Source: CAIOYC01 sp965277345
GTDB lineage: Bacteria; Pseudomonadota; Alphaproteobacteria; Caulobacterales; Caulobacteraceae
Reading direction: 5' to 3'
DNA: 64,000 nt
Assembly (NCBI GenBank): GCA_965277345.1
Contig: CBDICI010000002.1
Coordinates: forward strand, 310,001 to 374,000
Shown here: positions 26,001 through 33,065 of the stretch, piece after piece
Layout of the letters: each line of letters begins with the position of its first letter
Position numbering within the stretch: the first letter of the stretch is position 1
Notes under the pieces: generated by a model
The model's input: the letters and a program-made list of their open reading frames with translations, nothing else
Database searches by the model: none
What the model was told of the DNA's origin: nothing
Made by a program: the position numbers and the translations under genes

Positions 26001-26105
26001 CCGATCGACCCGACCACCTATGGCGCGGTGAACTATAACGACGTGATCGCCAACAGCGGCATCTATGGCCGTTACTTCAAGTTCGGTGTCCGCGCGACCT
26101 TCTAA
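23064..26105 (+). CDS. TonB-dependent outer-membrane receptor
   Basis: This 1013-residue receptor has a signal peptide (GLMVAAAVMIAAPLGVAALP, cleavage near ALAQ), then a TonB box-like EIVVTGS. The plug has VSLRGLTTNSTLVLVDGLRM, VDLNTIPDIIIDRIQTLKDG, ASSTYGADAIAGVVNVITKK. A long 22-strand barrel with aromatic-ending strands follows, closing with YFKFGVRATF. TTG 23064 was selected because GGAGGG lies seven bases upstream; the frame is open earlier but without a ribosome site. It probably imports a large or scarce nutrient using TonB energy; the ligand is unknown. It is followed by a strong terminator and has a 263-base upstream region. Confidence 0.93.
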   Translation: MNTKSTRQRLLGSSGLMVAAAVMIAAPLGVAALPTGALAQTTDAPAAANAPQEIVVTGSILRRKLSDTADPVTTITAADLQDRGITTITNAIQSIAANGSSSLPNSFSANGAFAAGAAAVSLRGLTTNSTLVLVDGLRMTYYPLADDGTRNFVDLNTIPDIIIDRIQTLKDGASSTYGADAIAGVVNVITKKTYEGVTAKAEGGLSEHGGGAEENFQALVGHGNLAVDGYNVYVGVEYEHDEALFNRQRGYPFNTADVSRTCGASLIDGTKTCRTNGVVNGVQFDGSFQGVGSTTVPVVRPYFGNTALGDFQLLNPAAGCGNLTPVTITPSQAAAGGAVGVTAPVNLCQQDLVRQYGTISPDDKRFSISLRGTKKLWGDAEGYFTANYYQNDVFSRAVPSSIRQQSTPGSLGLVYSTANTPGLVLPVYVCASGVNCGPANGTLNPNNPFAAIGETASIRYRFGDIPASNEQFSQTYRLAAGLSGSFNFMGPWQYNVDLTGSQTDLQNTANGDIYIANLLNAVATGAYNFVNPAQNTAAVRNFIAPQNIQISRSQLGMIQGSLRKDLFQLPGGELQLGLTGAARYESIDNPSANPDNNGATNRYFTINPFGTIGSRSTQSVAFELDAPVLKQIDIDVSGRYDTYSTGQSHFSPKIGGIIKPFADWAPQFNIISLRSTYSDGFRIPSFAESNSLPTTGFVTQTAPKSFQAAHNNDGYGVGYSLGETTVGTGGLKPETSKNFTAGIVLEPDRHLSFSVDYYRIVKKQVIVPNNTNLGAALAAYFAGTPIPAGYSIIPGIPDPNAPNAQILPGFIQYGFINQDEESTSGYDFGATARYNLPYGFRFTSAFDANYVLRLDVTTPTGRQHYAGTIGPYNNVSAAGTPKLRANWSNTLERGPLALTVTAYYTDGYQLQAEDFGDTTGVCIAGGASASNVNTTYLDGVTPVQCKVKPFWDIDTHVSYQVNRRLQLYLDVTNLFDKNPPIDPTTYGAVNYNDVIANSGIYGRYFKFGVRATF

Positions 26106-26126
26106 AGTGCGGATACACCGTGAACG

Positions 26127-26155
26127 GGGCGGCGCCGCAAAGCGCCGCCCTTTTT
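26127..26155 (+). terminator. Rho-independent terminator of the TonB receptor gene
   Basis: A perfect 9-bp stem, GGGCGGCGC (26127-26135) with GCGCCGCCC (26142-26150), closes a 6-base loop and is followed by TTTTT. It lies 22 bases after the receptor stop codon. Confidence 0.92.
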
Positions 26156-26164
26156 CTTGCCTGT

Positions 26165-26599
26165 TTACTCGCCACGATGAGTGAGGTGCGCTTCGCCCGC
26201 ACGCGCCAAGGCCAACACCTTGTCGCGCACGTCGCGATAGAGGATCGCCGGGACGAGCCCATAATCATAGCGCCGCCCCTCGCGCCGGATGGGCCGAAGA
26301 TCGACGCCCGGCCAGATGAAACGGTTGAGGTCGCCGGCGACGATCCACGAGCGTTCACCGTCGAGCCCGAGGCGCAGCCTGGTCGCGGCCGGGATTTCAT
26401 CCGCATGGTCCTTGCGGTCGGGCGCGGTGTGCGTGATCGGCGCCGCCGTGACCACGGTCCGGCCCTCAACCGCCGCCACGGCCAAGACAACGACGCAGGG
26501 CCGATCCTTGCGGCCCTCTTCCAGACCCCGCGTCGCCTCGTTGCGCCAGAGATAGGCGTAGTTGATGACGAGGCCGGGCGATGGGGCGCGGAGCGCCAA
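26165..26599 (-). CDS. PemK/MazF-like toxin
   Basis: This 144-residue protein has the PemK-like layout with GLVINYAYLWRNEATRGLEE, DRPCVVVLAVA, TVVTAAPITHT, GERSWIVAGDLNRFIWPGVD and YGLVPAILYRDVRDKVLAL. The start is a TTG at 26597-26599, two bases after the antitoxin stop; a longer frame upstream overlaps the antitoxin gene and is not used. It forms a pair with the Phd-like gene 26602-26862. The family cleaves RNA. Confidence 0.85.
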   Translation of the reverse strand: MALRAPSPGLVINYAYLWRNEATRGLEEGRKDRPCVVVLAVAAVEGRTVVTAAPITHTAPDRKDHADEIPAATRLRLGLDGERSWIVAGDLNRFIWPGVDLRPIRREGRRYDYGLVPAILYRDVRDKVLALARAGEAHLTHRGE

Positions 26600-26601
26600 C
26601 C

Positions 26602-26862
26602 CTACCGGGTCTCGTGGTCGAACCGGCTTGCCGCCGCCGGCGGCTCGGACGCCTCCAGGGCGCGAAGATCGCTGTCGCTCAGTTCCCACGGATAGAGCGG
26701 CGCACGATCGTTTGCCTTCAGCCGGCGATACTCATCGGCGGATAGCAGCACCAGCCGTTCGCGACCATGGCTGGTGATTGTAACCGGCTCGCGCAGGGCG
26801 GTTTCGGTGAAGCGGCCGTAGGATTTCAGGAAATCGCCGGACGAGACTCGGACATTGGGCAT
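26602..26862 (-). CDS. Phd/YefM-type antitoxin
   Basis: This 86-residue protein has the Phd/YefM fold: VSSGDFLKSYGRFTETAL, PVTITSHGRERLVLLSADEY (the conserved strand-turn-strand with HGR), then the toxin-binding tail PLYPWELSDSDLRALEAS. The start is ATG 26862. It lies immediately upstream of the PemK-like toxin gene and probably represses the pair. Confidence 0.88.
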   Translation of the reverse strand: MPNVRVSSGDFLKSYGRFTETALREPVTITSHGRERLVLLSADEYRRLKANDRAPLYPWELSDSDLRALEASEPPAAASRFDHETR

Positions 26863-26947
26863 GGGCGCCTCCTGCCGTCTGAGTTAGTCGATTTTCTCGA
26901 ATAATTCAAGTTTACAGGAAGGCATCGGCCCGCAAAGCCGTCGCCGA

Positions 26948-28684
26948 CTAGGCCTCTGGCGCGCCGCCGGGGACGACCCTGGGGATGGGGCGGGGCGGCG
27001 TTTGCGGCGCCGCGCCGACCAGCACCGGCATCCGCACGGTGACGGCGGTGCCTTCGCCGAGGCGGCTTTCCAGCGACATCCGCCCGCCGTGCAGTTCGGC
27101 GAAGGCGCGCACCAGCGACAGGCCGAGCCCGGTGCCCTGCGCCCGCTCGTTCGCGCCGCCGGCCTGCTGATAGGGCTGGCCGAGCCGCTCCAGGTCCTCC
27201 GGCGCGATGCCCATGCCGCTGTCGGCCACCACCAGCTCCAGCGCGCCCAGCGCCGTGCCGAGGGTCAGGGTCGCCTCGCCCCCCGCGGGGGTGAACTTCA
27301 GCGCGTTGGAGAGCAGGTTCAGCACCACCTGCTTGATCGCCCGCCGGTCGGCCTCGACCTCCAGCGGCTCGGCGGGCAGGACGCCGCGCAGCTTGATCCC
27401 GGCGTCGTCGGCCTGCAGCCGCATCAGCCGCAGCGCCGCGTTCACCGCCTCGCGCGCATCGAACACCTCCAGCGACAGCTCGTAACGGTGGGCCTCGATC
27501 TTGGACATGTCCAGCACGTCGTTGATGAGGTCGAGCAGGTGGCCGCCGGACTCGTGGATCAGCTCGGCATATTCCAGGTATTTGGGCTGCAGCTCGCCGA
27601 ACATCCGGTTCTTCATGATGTCGGAAAAGCCCATGATGGCGTTCAGGGGCGTGCGCAGTTCGTGGCTCATATTGGCCAGAAAGCGGGCGCGGCCCTCGGC
27701 GTCGGCCTCGGCCTTGCGCCGCCCGGCCTCGGACTCCTTCAGCCGTTGCAGCAGGTCGGCCCCCGGTTCGCCCGGCGCCGATTGGGTCACGGGCGGGGCC
27801 AGGCGGGGCGGTATGGCGGGGGCCTCGCGCAGGATGGCGGTCAGGCCGCCCGTGGCGGTGCGCTGCAAGCTGGCGGCCACCTTGGGGGCACCCGGCAGGG
27901 CGGGGGCGAAGACCACGCGGGCGTGGCCGTGATCGACCGCCTCGTCCAGGGCGGCGCGGAGCCTCTCCCGGTCGGCGGGGTCGGCGGTCTCCAGCAGGCC
28001 GCGGTGCAGGTCGTCCGCGTCCAGCCCGGCCAGCGGGCGGCCGAACACCGCCTGGGCGCGGCCCTGCCGGTCCATGGCCAGGGCCAGTTCGGGCAGATCG
28101 CCCATCAGGGTCTGGAAGCTCTCCAGCTCGGCCTCCACCTCGGCGCGGCCGGCGCGCGCGCGGGTGCGGGCCACATGGAGGCCGCCCACCGCCCCCGCCG
28201 CGGTGGTCACCACCGCGATGAAGGCCAGCCAGAAGGCCAGGGACGCGGTCGGCGCGCGCCAGGCCAGGTGCAGGGCGTTGAGGGCGGCCACCCCCAAAAG
28301 CGCGGCGCCGGACAGGGCGAGGCCGCAGAGCCACGGCCCCTCCACCACGATGGTGGCGACGGCGGGCATGACGCACCAGACGGCCAGGGGTCCGCCGAGG
28401 CCCCCCTCCAGCGCCGCGGCCATGACCGCGGCCAAAGCCCAAAGGCCGAGATAAACGGATTTCTGCGCCCGCTCCGGCCGCCACAGCGCCCCAATCAGCC
28501 CCGGCAGGGCGATGGTGAGCAGGGCCTGCAGCGCCAGCATGGAGGGCCGGCCGATGACCACCAGCAGCACCCCGGCGGCGGCCAACACCGCGACGGCCCA
28601 GCCGAGTTGCCAGCGCACGGCCGGATCGGCGCCGGCCCGCAGCCGCGCCCGCCTCCCCCCGCCCGTCTCGCTCCACCCACTCAC
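26948..28684 (-). CDS. divJ: Membrane sensor histidine kinase, DivJ-like
   Basis: The protein has 578 residues. Six hydrophobic segments fill residues about 27-170 (for example LGWAVAVLAAAGVLLVVIG and ASLAFWLAFIAVVTTAAGA). A PAS-like region follows (ESFQTLMGDLPELALAMD), then HisKA with phospho-acceptor FLANMSHELRTPLNAIMGF, and an ATPase domain with NLLSNALKF (N box), DSGMGIAPEDLE (G1) and GTGLGLSLVRAFAELHGG (G2). Six membrane segments, the LINDVLDMSKIEAHRYEL core and the length match DivJ, the cell-fate kinase of Caulobacter that phosphorylates DivK; a related kinase is not excluded. The start is GTG 28684; it is divergent from the kinase at 28806. Confidence 0.75.
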   Translation of the reverse strand: MSGWSETGGGRRARLRAGADPAVRWQLGWAVAVLAAAGVLLVVIGRPSMLALQALLTIALPGLIGALWRPERAQKSVYLGLWALAAVMAAALEGGLGGPLAVWCVMPAVATIVVEGPWLCGLALSGAALLGVAALNALHLAWRAPTASLAFWLAFIAVVTTAAGAVGGLHVARTRARAGRAEVEAELESFQTLMGDLPELALAMDRQGRAQAVFGRPLAGLDADDLHRGLLETADPADRERLRAALDEAVDHGHARVVFAPALPGAPKVAASLQRTATGGLTAILREAPAIPPRLAPPVTQSAPGEPGADLLQRLKESEAGRRKAEADAEGRARFLANMSHELRTPLNAIMGFSDIMKNRMFGELQPKYLEYAELIHESGGHLLDLINDVLDMSKIEAHRYELSLEVFDAREAVNAALRLMRLQADDAGIKLRGVLPAEPLEVEADRRAIKQVVLNLLSNALKFTPAGGEATLTLGTALGALELVVADSGMGIAPEDLERLGQPYQQAGGANERAQGTGLGLSLVRAFAELHGGRMSLESRLGEGTAVTVRMPVLVGAAPQTPPRPIPRVVPGGAPEA

Positions 28685-28805
28685 ATGACCATCCGATCGA
28701 ACGCCCGGCGCGGCCGGACCCTATGACGCCCCGCGCCGTGCGCTCCACCCCCTGCAATCGCCGGGCGACCGGTCCTGCGGGGGCGGCGCCGATCCATCCA
28801 CAGCT

Positions 28806-29642
28806 GTGAACCGAATCGTAAGCGCAATGGTGCAGTCTCCTCCTCCAAGCAACTGTCTTGCCATGGCCATGAGCGCTGTCGCCGCCCCCCGCCCGCCGAA
28901 CACCGCCACCGGCGCGGACGCCCCGCCGCGCGACCTGCGCCGGGCGGCGGAGGAGGCGGCCAAGCGCTCGTTCCTGCGCCTGGTGTCGCACGAACTGCGC
29001 ACGCCCCTGAACTCCATCATCGGCTTTTCGGAGATCATCGCCGGCGAGCTGCACGGCCCCATCGGCGAGCCGCGCTACCGGGAACACGCCGAAATGGTGC
29101 GCGATGCCGGATTGAAATTACTCAAGCTGGTCAATGACGTAATCGATCTGGCCCGGCTGGAGGCGGGGGTGATCGACCTCGATCTCCAGGCCGAGGATCC
29201 GCTCTGGGTGGTGGAGGAGACAGCCGAGGCGCTGGCGGACGAGGCGGCGCTGCGCCAGGTCACGCTGCGCGTCGAGGGCGCCGAAACCGGGCCGGCGACG
29301 ATCGACCCTCGCGCGCTCAAGGCGGCGCTGACCCAGCTGATCCAGAACGCCATCGCCGCCTCGCCCGAGGGCGGGGTGGTGCGCCTCGCCCTCCGCCGAA
29401 CCCCCGGCGGCGTGGCCATCGACGTGGCCGATCAGGGACCGGGTGTGCCAGAGGGGGACATCGCGCGCCTGTTTCGCCCCTTCGAGCAGGGCGAGAACGC
29501 CCTGACCCGCCGGGCGGCGGGCGCGGGCCTCGGCCTGCCCATCGCGCGGGGCCTGTGCGAGGCCATGGGCGGCAAGCTGCGCCTGCATCAACACCCCGGC
29601 CAAGGCCTCTGCGCCACCCTCCACCTGCGGGCGGCCGGCTGA
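28806..29642 (+). CDS. Soluble histidine kinase without obvious sensor domain
   Basis: This protein of about 278 residues has HisKA with FLRLVSHELRTPLNSIIGFS, KLVNDVIDLARLEAG, then ATPase elements LIQNAIAASPEGG, DQGPGVPEGDIARLF and AGAGLGLPIARGLCEAMGG. No membrane segment or PAS domain precedes it, so signal input must come from a partner. The start is uncertain: GTG 28806, or ATG 28863/28869 which would trim the unstructured N-terminus. It is divergent from the DivJ-like gene and followed by sufE on the same strand. Confidence 0.85.
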   Translation: MNRIVSAMVQSPPPSNCLAMAMSAVAAPRPPNTATGADAPPRDLRRAAEEAAKRSFLRLVSHELRTPLNSIIGFSEIIAGELHGPIGEPRYREHAEMVRDAGLKLLKLVNDVIDLARLEAGVIDLDLQAEDPLWVVEETAEALADEAALRQVTLRVEGAETGPATIDPRALKAALTQLIQNAIAASPEGGVVRLALRRTPGGVAIDVADQGPGVPEGDIARLFRPFEQGENALTRRAAGAGLGLPIARGLCEAMGGKLRLHQHPGQGLCATLHLRAAG

Positions 29643-29718
29643 CCGGGAAAGGCTTCCCATCGTCGAAGGCAGCGATGGAAGGCTTGAGCCCGGCCCCCGC
29701 GCCGCCTAACTCCCGCCC

Positions 29719-30153
29719 ATGACCGACACCATCGCCGCCGAACTGGAGACCCTGGCCGAGGAGTTCGACATGCTGGGCGATCCCATGGACCCCGAGCGCT
29801 ATCGCCACCTGATGGACCTCGGCCGGGGCCTCGCCCCCCTGGCCGAGGCGGAGCGGACCGAGGCCAACAAGGTGCGCGGCTGCGCCAGCCAGGTGTGGCT
29901 GGTGAGCGCCCCCGCCGCCGGGCGGGTGCACTTTCGCGGCGACAGCGACAGCGACATCGTGCGCGGGCTGGTGGCGGTGCTGGTGCGCCTGTTCGACGGC
30001 CGCGACCCCAGGGAGGTGCTGGCCTTCGACATCAAGGCCGCCTTCGCCCGCCTGGGCTTCGAGGCCGCCATCTCCGCCCAGCGCTCCAACGGCTTCTTCT
30101 CCATGGTCCAGCGGCTGCGGCGCGACGCGGAGGCGATAGCGCCCCGCCCGTGA
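29719..30153 (+). CDS. sufE: SufE family Fe-S cluster assembly protein
   Basis: This 144-residue protein has the SufE signature with the sulfur-accepting cysteine in KVRGCASQVWL (about residue 56), GDSDSDIVRGLVAVLVRLF and the C-terminal SAQRSNGFFSMVQRLR. SufE takes persulfide sulfur from SufS for Fe-S cluster building. The key cysteine is present. The start is ATG 29719. No other suf gene is in the window, as is common for stand-alone SufE copies. Confidence 0.92.
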   Translation: MTDTIAAELETLAEEFDMLGDPMDPERYRHLMDLGRGLAPLAEAERTEANKVRGCASQVWLVSAPAAGRVHFRGDSDSDIVRGLVAVLVRLFDGRDPREVLAFDIKAAFARLGFEAAISAQRSNGFFSMVQRLRRDAEAIAPRP

Positions 30154-30161
30154 CCCACTTC

Positions 30162-30290
30162 TCCTCCCCTGCGCAGCGGGGGAGGTGGCGCGGCGACGAA
30201 GCCGCCGTGACGGAGGGGGCGGCGCGACATTGGCCCGATAGCCACGGCGCGCCCCCTTCACCACCCTCCTCCAGCCCCCATGCGGGAGGC
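30162..30290. repeat. ~150-bp palindromic repeat copy
   Basis: One unit of the family at 1016-1350 lies between the convergent sufE and DUF6456 genes, with CTCCTCCCCTGCGCAGCGGG, GTGACGGAGGGGGCGGCGCG and ACATTGGCCCGATAGCCACG. Confidence 0.8.
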
Positions 30291-30291
30291 G

Positions 30292-31026
30292 TCAGAGGCC
30301 CATGCGGTAGTGGTCCGCCAGGCGCTGGAGGGCCAGTTTCAGCACGGTCTTGCCGGTGCGCTTGGGGATGCCGAGCGCCCGCTCGGCCGCCTCCAGGGCG
30401 CTGCCGGTGACGCAGATGCGCTCCAGGATCGGGACGAGCTGCGGCCCCACCGCGGCCAAGGCGGCGCGCACCCGGGCCTTGGCGGCCACGCCCCGCTCGG
30501 CGGGGTCGAGCCCCATCCCCCGCCCACCGGACGCGCGCGGCCCCGCCGACCAGTCCATGGTCAGCCGTCCGACCAGGCCACAGCGATGCACATCCTCGCG
30601 CAGCCGTTCCCCCGCCGCGAACTCCAGGGGCGAGAGCCAGGGCCGCCCCTCCGCGTCCTTGCGCCGGGCGAGCCAGGCCAGGGGCGATTCGCCGAAGTTG
30701 GCGCGGCGGCGGCGAAGGCGCCCGGCGGCGTCCATCACCTCGCGCTCACCCTCGATCACGCCGGGCCGGCCGGGCGGCGGCGGCGGCGGCGCGGGTCTGG
30801 CGGGGATCAGCGTCCAGCCGCCGTCCGCGCGTGGGCGCAGCCCCGGCCCGGCCACCAGGGCGCGGAAGGCCGCCTCGTCGAAGCCCAGCATGGCGCGGCG
30901 GCGCCGGTCGGGACCCAGCCGCACCACATAGCCCGCCCCCACCGCCTCGATGAAGGCGCCCGGCCGAGTCAGGGCCCGCACCGCGCGCTCCATATGGTGG
31001 AGCGCCGCATCCTCCGGCGCGCTCAC
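30292..31026 (-). CDS. DUF6456 domain protein
   Basis: This 244-residue protein is coupled to the DnaA-like gene by a GTGA overlap (GTG start at 31026). It has a Pro-rich linker, then the conserved C-terminal block: ESPLAWLARRKDAEGRPWLS, FAAGERLREDVHRCGLVGR, LTMDWSAGP, and LVPILERICVTGSALEAAER followed by a recognition-helix-like KRTGKTVLKLALQRLADHY. That end looks like a helix-turn-helix. The DnaA-like plus DUF6456 pair is common in this order of bacteria; function unknown, a DNA-binding role is likely. Confidence 0.85.
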   Translation of the reverse strand: MSAPEDAALHHMERAVRALTRPGAFIEAVGAGYVVRLGPDRRRRAMLGFDEAAFRALVAGPGLRPRADGGWTLIPARPAPPPPPPGRPGVIEGEREVMDAAGRLRRRRANFGESPLAWLARRKDAEGRPWLSPLEFAAGERLREDVHRCGLVGRLTMDWSAGPRASGGRGMGLDPAERGVAAKARVRAALAAVGPQLVPILERICVTGSALEAAERALGIPKRTGKTVLKLALQRLADHYRMGL

Positions 31027-31421
31027 GCCGCCATCCCCAGCCCGGTCGCGCCGGGCGCGGCGGCGCCGGGCGGCGGGGCGGCGCGCACGCACGCCTCGCA
31101 CGCGTCCAGCAGGGCGTCGAGCGCGGGGGCGTCGCGCAGGTCCTCGATCCGGTGGCAGGCATAGCTTACCGTGGAGCGGTCGCGGCCGAAGGCCAGCGCC
31201 ACCCGCTGCAGCGGCCAGCCACAGCCGATATGGGCCAGATACATGGCCATCTGCCGCGCGGTGCAGGTGCGGTTGTCGCGCCGGGTCATCGCCGCGATCT
31301 CGCTGGCGGCCACGCCCGTGGTCATCGCCACCAGCTGGGTGATGAAGGCGGCGAGCGCGCGGTCGGGGGCCGTGTCGCCCGGCGATGGGGGCCGCGGCGC
31401 GGCGAGATCAAGCGGTGTCAT
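31023..31421 (-). CDS. DnaA domain IV-like DNA-binding protein
   Basis: This 132-residue protein consists mainly of a DnaA C-terminal (domain IV) fold: MTRRDNRTCTARQMAMYLAH, WPLQRVALAFGRDRSTVSYA and CHRIEDLRD, aligning with the DnaA-box recognition helix region (GRDHTTV in DnaA). No AAA+ domain is present, so it cannot initiate replication itself but might bind DnaA boxes. ATG 31421 has GGAGAG six bases upstream and is preferred to ATG 31460, which has no ribosome site. The downstream gene (DUF6456) overlaps by 4 bases. Confidence 0.85.
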   Translation of the reverse strand: MTPLDLAAPRPPSPGDTAPDRALAAFITQLVAMTTGVAASEIAAMTRRDNRTCTARQMAMYLAHIGCGWPLQRVALAFGRDRSTVSYACHRIEDLRDAPALDALLDACEACVRAAPPPGAAAPGATGLGMAA

Positions 31422-31620
31422 CCAACTCTCCGCCCGGAACCATTCCAGGACCGCCGCCATGGTGCGGCGGCGCGGACGATATGAGGATAACTTTCCTATT
31501 GTGAACGCGCAAGTCGATGCGGCCTTGATGGAAAGCCGCCGATAATCAAGTCACTAGGTTCACGCCTCGCGTTGAAATCGGGGAGCGGGCCTGCTGGATA
31601 ATATTCCTATCCGAACCGGT

Positions 31621-32127
31621 TCAGGCCGCGCGGATGCCGCTGCGCGAGGCGTTGCCGTGCGCGCCGACCACCACGTCATAGCCCAGCACCATGTCTACCC
31701 GCCGCCCGTCGGAGGCCAGCGGCAGACGCAGCCACAGGATCGACAGGTGCGGCGCGCCGCGCCAGGCCAGCGAGTGGGAGCCGACGCCGGGACGGCGCCC
31801 CTCCACCACCTTGTCCAGTTCCGCGCGCCAGTAGTCGGCGGCGACGGGGTCATAGACCTCGTCCAGCCGCTTGCCGGTGATCTCGCCGCGATAGACCTCA
31901 TAGAGGCCGGTGCCCGCCAGGCGCAGGCGATAGTCGCGCGCCAGCCCCTCCGAGGGCGAGGGCAGGATGTCGATCAGGCTGACCGTGGGCAGGTGGCGCT
32001 TGAAATCGCACGGGTCGATATGGCGGCGGCTCGGCAACCGGCCGGGTTCGCGCCGCGCCGCCCAGTAGGCGAACAGCTCCTCATGGGCACGAACGGCGGA
32101 GGCGGACCCCTCGCGCTGCGACAGCAT
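31621..32127 (-). CDS. PAS-domain protein (PAS_5 type)
   Basis: This 168-residue protein has the single-PAS pattern of the PAS_5 family common in alphaproteobacteria: HEELFAYWAARREPGRLPSR, DFKRHLPTVSLIDIL, DYRLRLAGTGLYEVYRGEIT, GKRLDEVY and a C-terminal HLSILWLRLPLASDGR. The start is ATG 32127 with GAGGGG about nine bases upstream; the longer open frame to 32271 lacks a ribosome site. Probably cytoplasmic; the ligand is not known. Confidence 0.85.
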   Translation of the reverse strand: MLSQREGSASAVRAHEELFAYWAARREPGRLPSRRHIDPCDFKRHLPTVSLIDILPSPSEGLARDYRLRLAGTGLYEVYRGEITGKRLDEVYDPVAADYWRAELDKVVEGRRPGVGSHSLAWRGAPHLSILWLRLPLASDGRRVDMVLGYDVVVGAHGNASRSGIRAA

Positions 32128-32458
32128 CTTCAGATTCCCCCTCAAACCCTTGGAATCGTGATGCTTACTATCTGTTAACCCGCGAGTCGGAGCAAGCGGT
32201 TTCCACGCCCCATTGTCGCCACGATGTAACGAGCGATTCCCCTGTGGCGCGAAAGACTCAGTTGCGGTCAAAGAGCCGGAAAAAGGATGGCAAACGATCT
32301 CTCCTCCCTCGCTTCAGCGGGGAGGTGGCGCGGCGGGAATACCCGCCGTGACGGAGGGGGCCGCGCGACATTGGCAGGACAATCACCGATCCCCGGCGCT
32401 GCCCCCTCCACCATCCTTCGGGCGGTCCCCCTCCCCTCTCCGAGGGGAGGAACCGCGC
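32128..32458. repeat. Intergenic region with a ~150-bp palindromic repeat copy (32298-32455)
   Basis: No gene is seen in this 331-base gap. Its right half is one unit of the repeat family at 1016-1350 (CTCCTCCCTCGCTTCAGCGG, CCGTGACGGAGGGGGCCGCG, GACATTGGCAGGACAATCAC), which ends 3 bases before the MucR stop codon. The left half is unique sequence upstream of the PAS gene. Confidence 0.8.
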
Positions 32459-32866
32459 TCACTTCGCCTTACGGCCGCCCTGGCCGAGGCCCATCTGCTT
32501 GGCGAGGTCCGAGCGGGCGCGAGCGTAGTTGGGGGCCACCATCGGATAGTCCTTGGGCAGGGCCCATTTGACCCGGTACTCTTCGGGGCTCATATCGTAT
32601 TTGGTGCGCAGGTGCCGTTTCAGCGACTTGAACTTGCGACCGTCCTCGAGACAGATGAGGAAGTCCGGCGTGATCGACTTCTTCACCGACACCGCCGGCT
32701 CCCGGGGCGCGACCTCCGCCGCCTCCACCCCGGTAGAGACGCCGGAGAGCGCCTTGTGAACGCTCTGGATCAGCGAAGGAAGATCGGTGGCCGCCACCGA
32801 ATTGTTGCCCACATAGGCGGACACAATATCGGTCGTCATCTCAATAATTTCAGCTTTGTCATCCAT
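32459..32866 (-). CDS. mucR: MucR/Ros family transcriptional regulator
   Basis: This 135-residue protein has the MucR pattern: LPSLIQSVHKAL, DFLICLEDGRKFKSLKRHL, MSPEEYRVKWALPKDYP and APNYARARSDLAKQMGLG. In Brucella MucR zinc is held by Cys, Asp and two His. Here the Cys, Asp (CLED) and first His (KRH) are present, but the second His position is occupied by Lys-Tyr (RTKYDM), so a canonical fourth ligand is missing. MucR proteins repress surface, motility and cell-cycle genes. The start is ATG 32866, with palindromes upstream. Confidence 0.9.
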   Translation of the reverse strand: MDDKAEIIEMTTDIVSAYVGNNSVAATDLPSLIQSVHKALSGVSTGVEAAEVAPREPAVSVKKSITPDFLICLEDGRKFKSLKRHLRTKYDMSPEEYRVKWALPKDYPMVAPNYARARSDLAKQMGLGQGGRKAK

Positions 32867-32970
32867 GGCGATCTAGGCTCACAGTCGCAAAAACGCGAAT
32901 CGTTGTTCAGACAGGTTCTGAACTCCTGAAATCTCGATTTATCGAGCTTTCCACTAGAAGACAACGGCTA
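32867..32970 (-). promoter_or_regulatory. mucR upstream region with two palindromes
   Basis: Two perfect inverted repeats lie upstream of the MucR start: TTCAGA-n5-TCTGAA at 32906-32922 and CTCGAT-TT-ATCGAG at 32933-32946. They are candidates for autoregulatory sites. The region is clearly more AT-rich than the genes around it. Confidence 0.45.
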
Positions 32971-33065
32971 ACAGTGCTGGATCGCGCCGGCGGCGTCATG
33001 ACAATTTATACATTTCGGCCGTCTTGGCCGCCCGATCCTTTGTCCCGCAAGGGACAGGGCGCGCT

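Noticed and set aside
26826..29087. 753-codon minus-strand frame across two histidine kinase genes
   Set aside because: It is out of frame with the clear kinase motifs and is Arg/Gly/Pro-rich noise.
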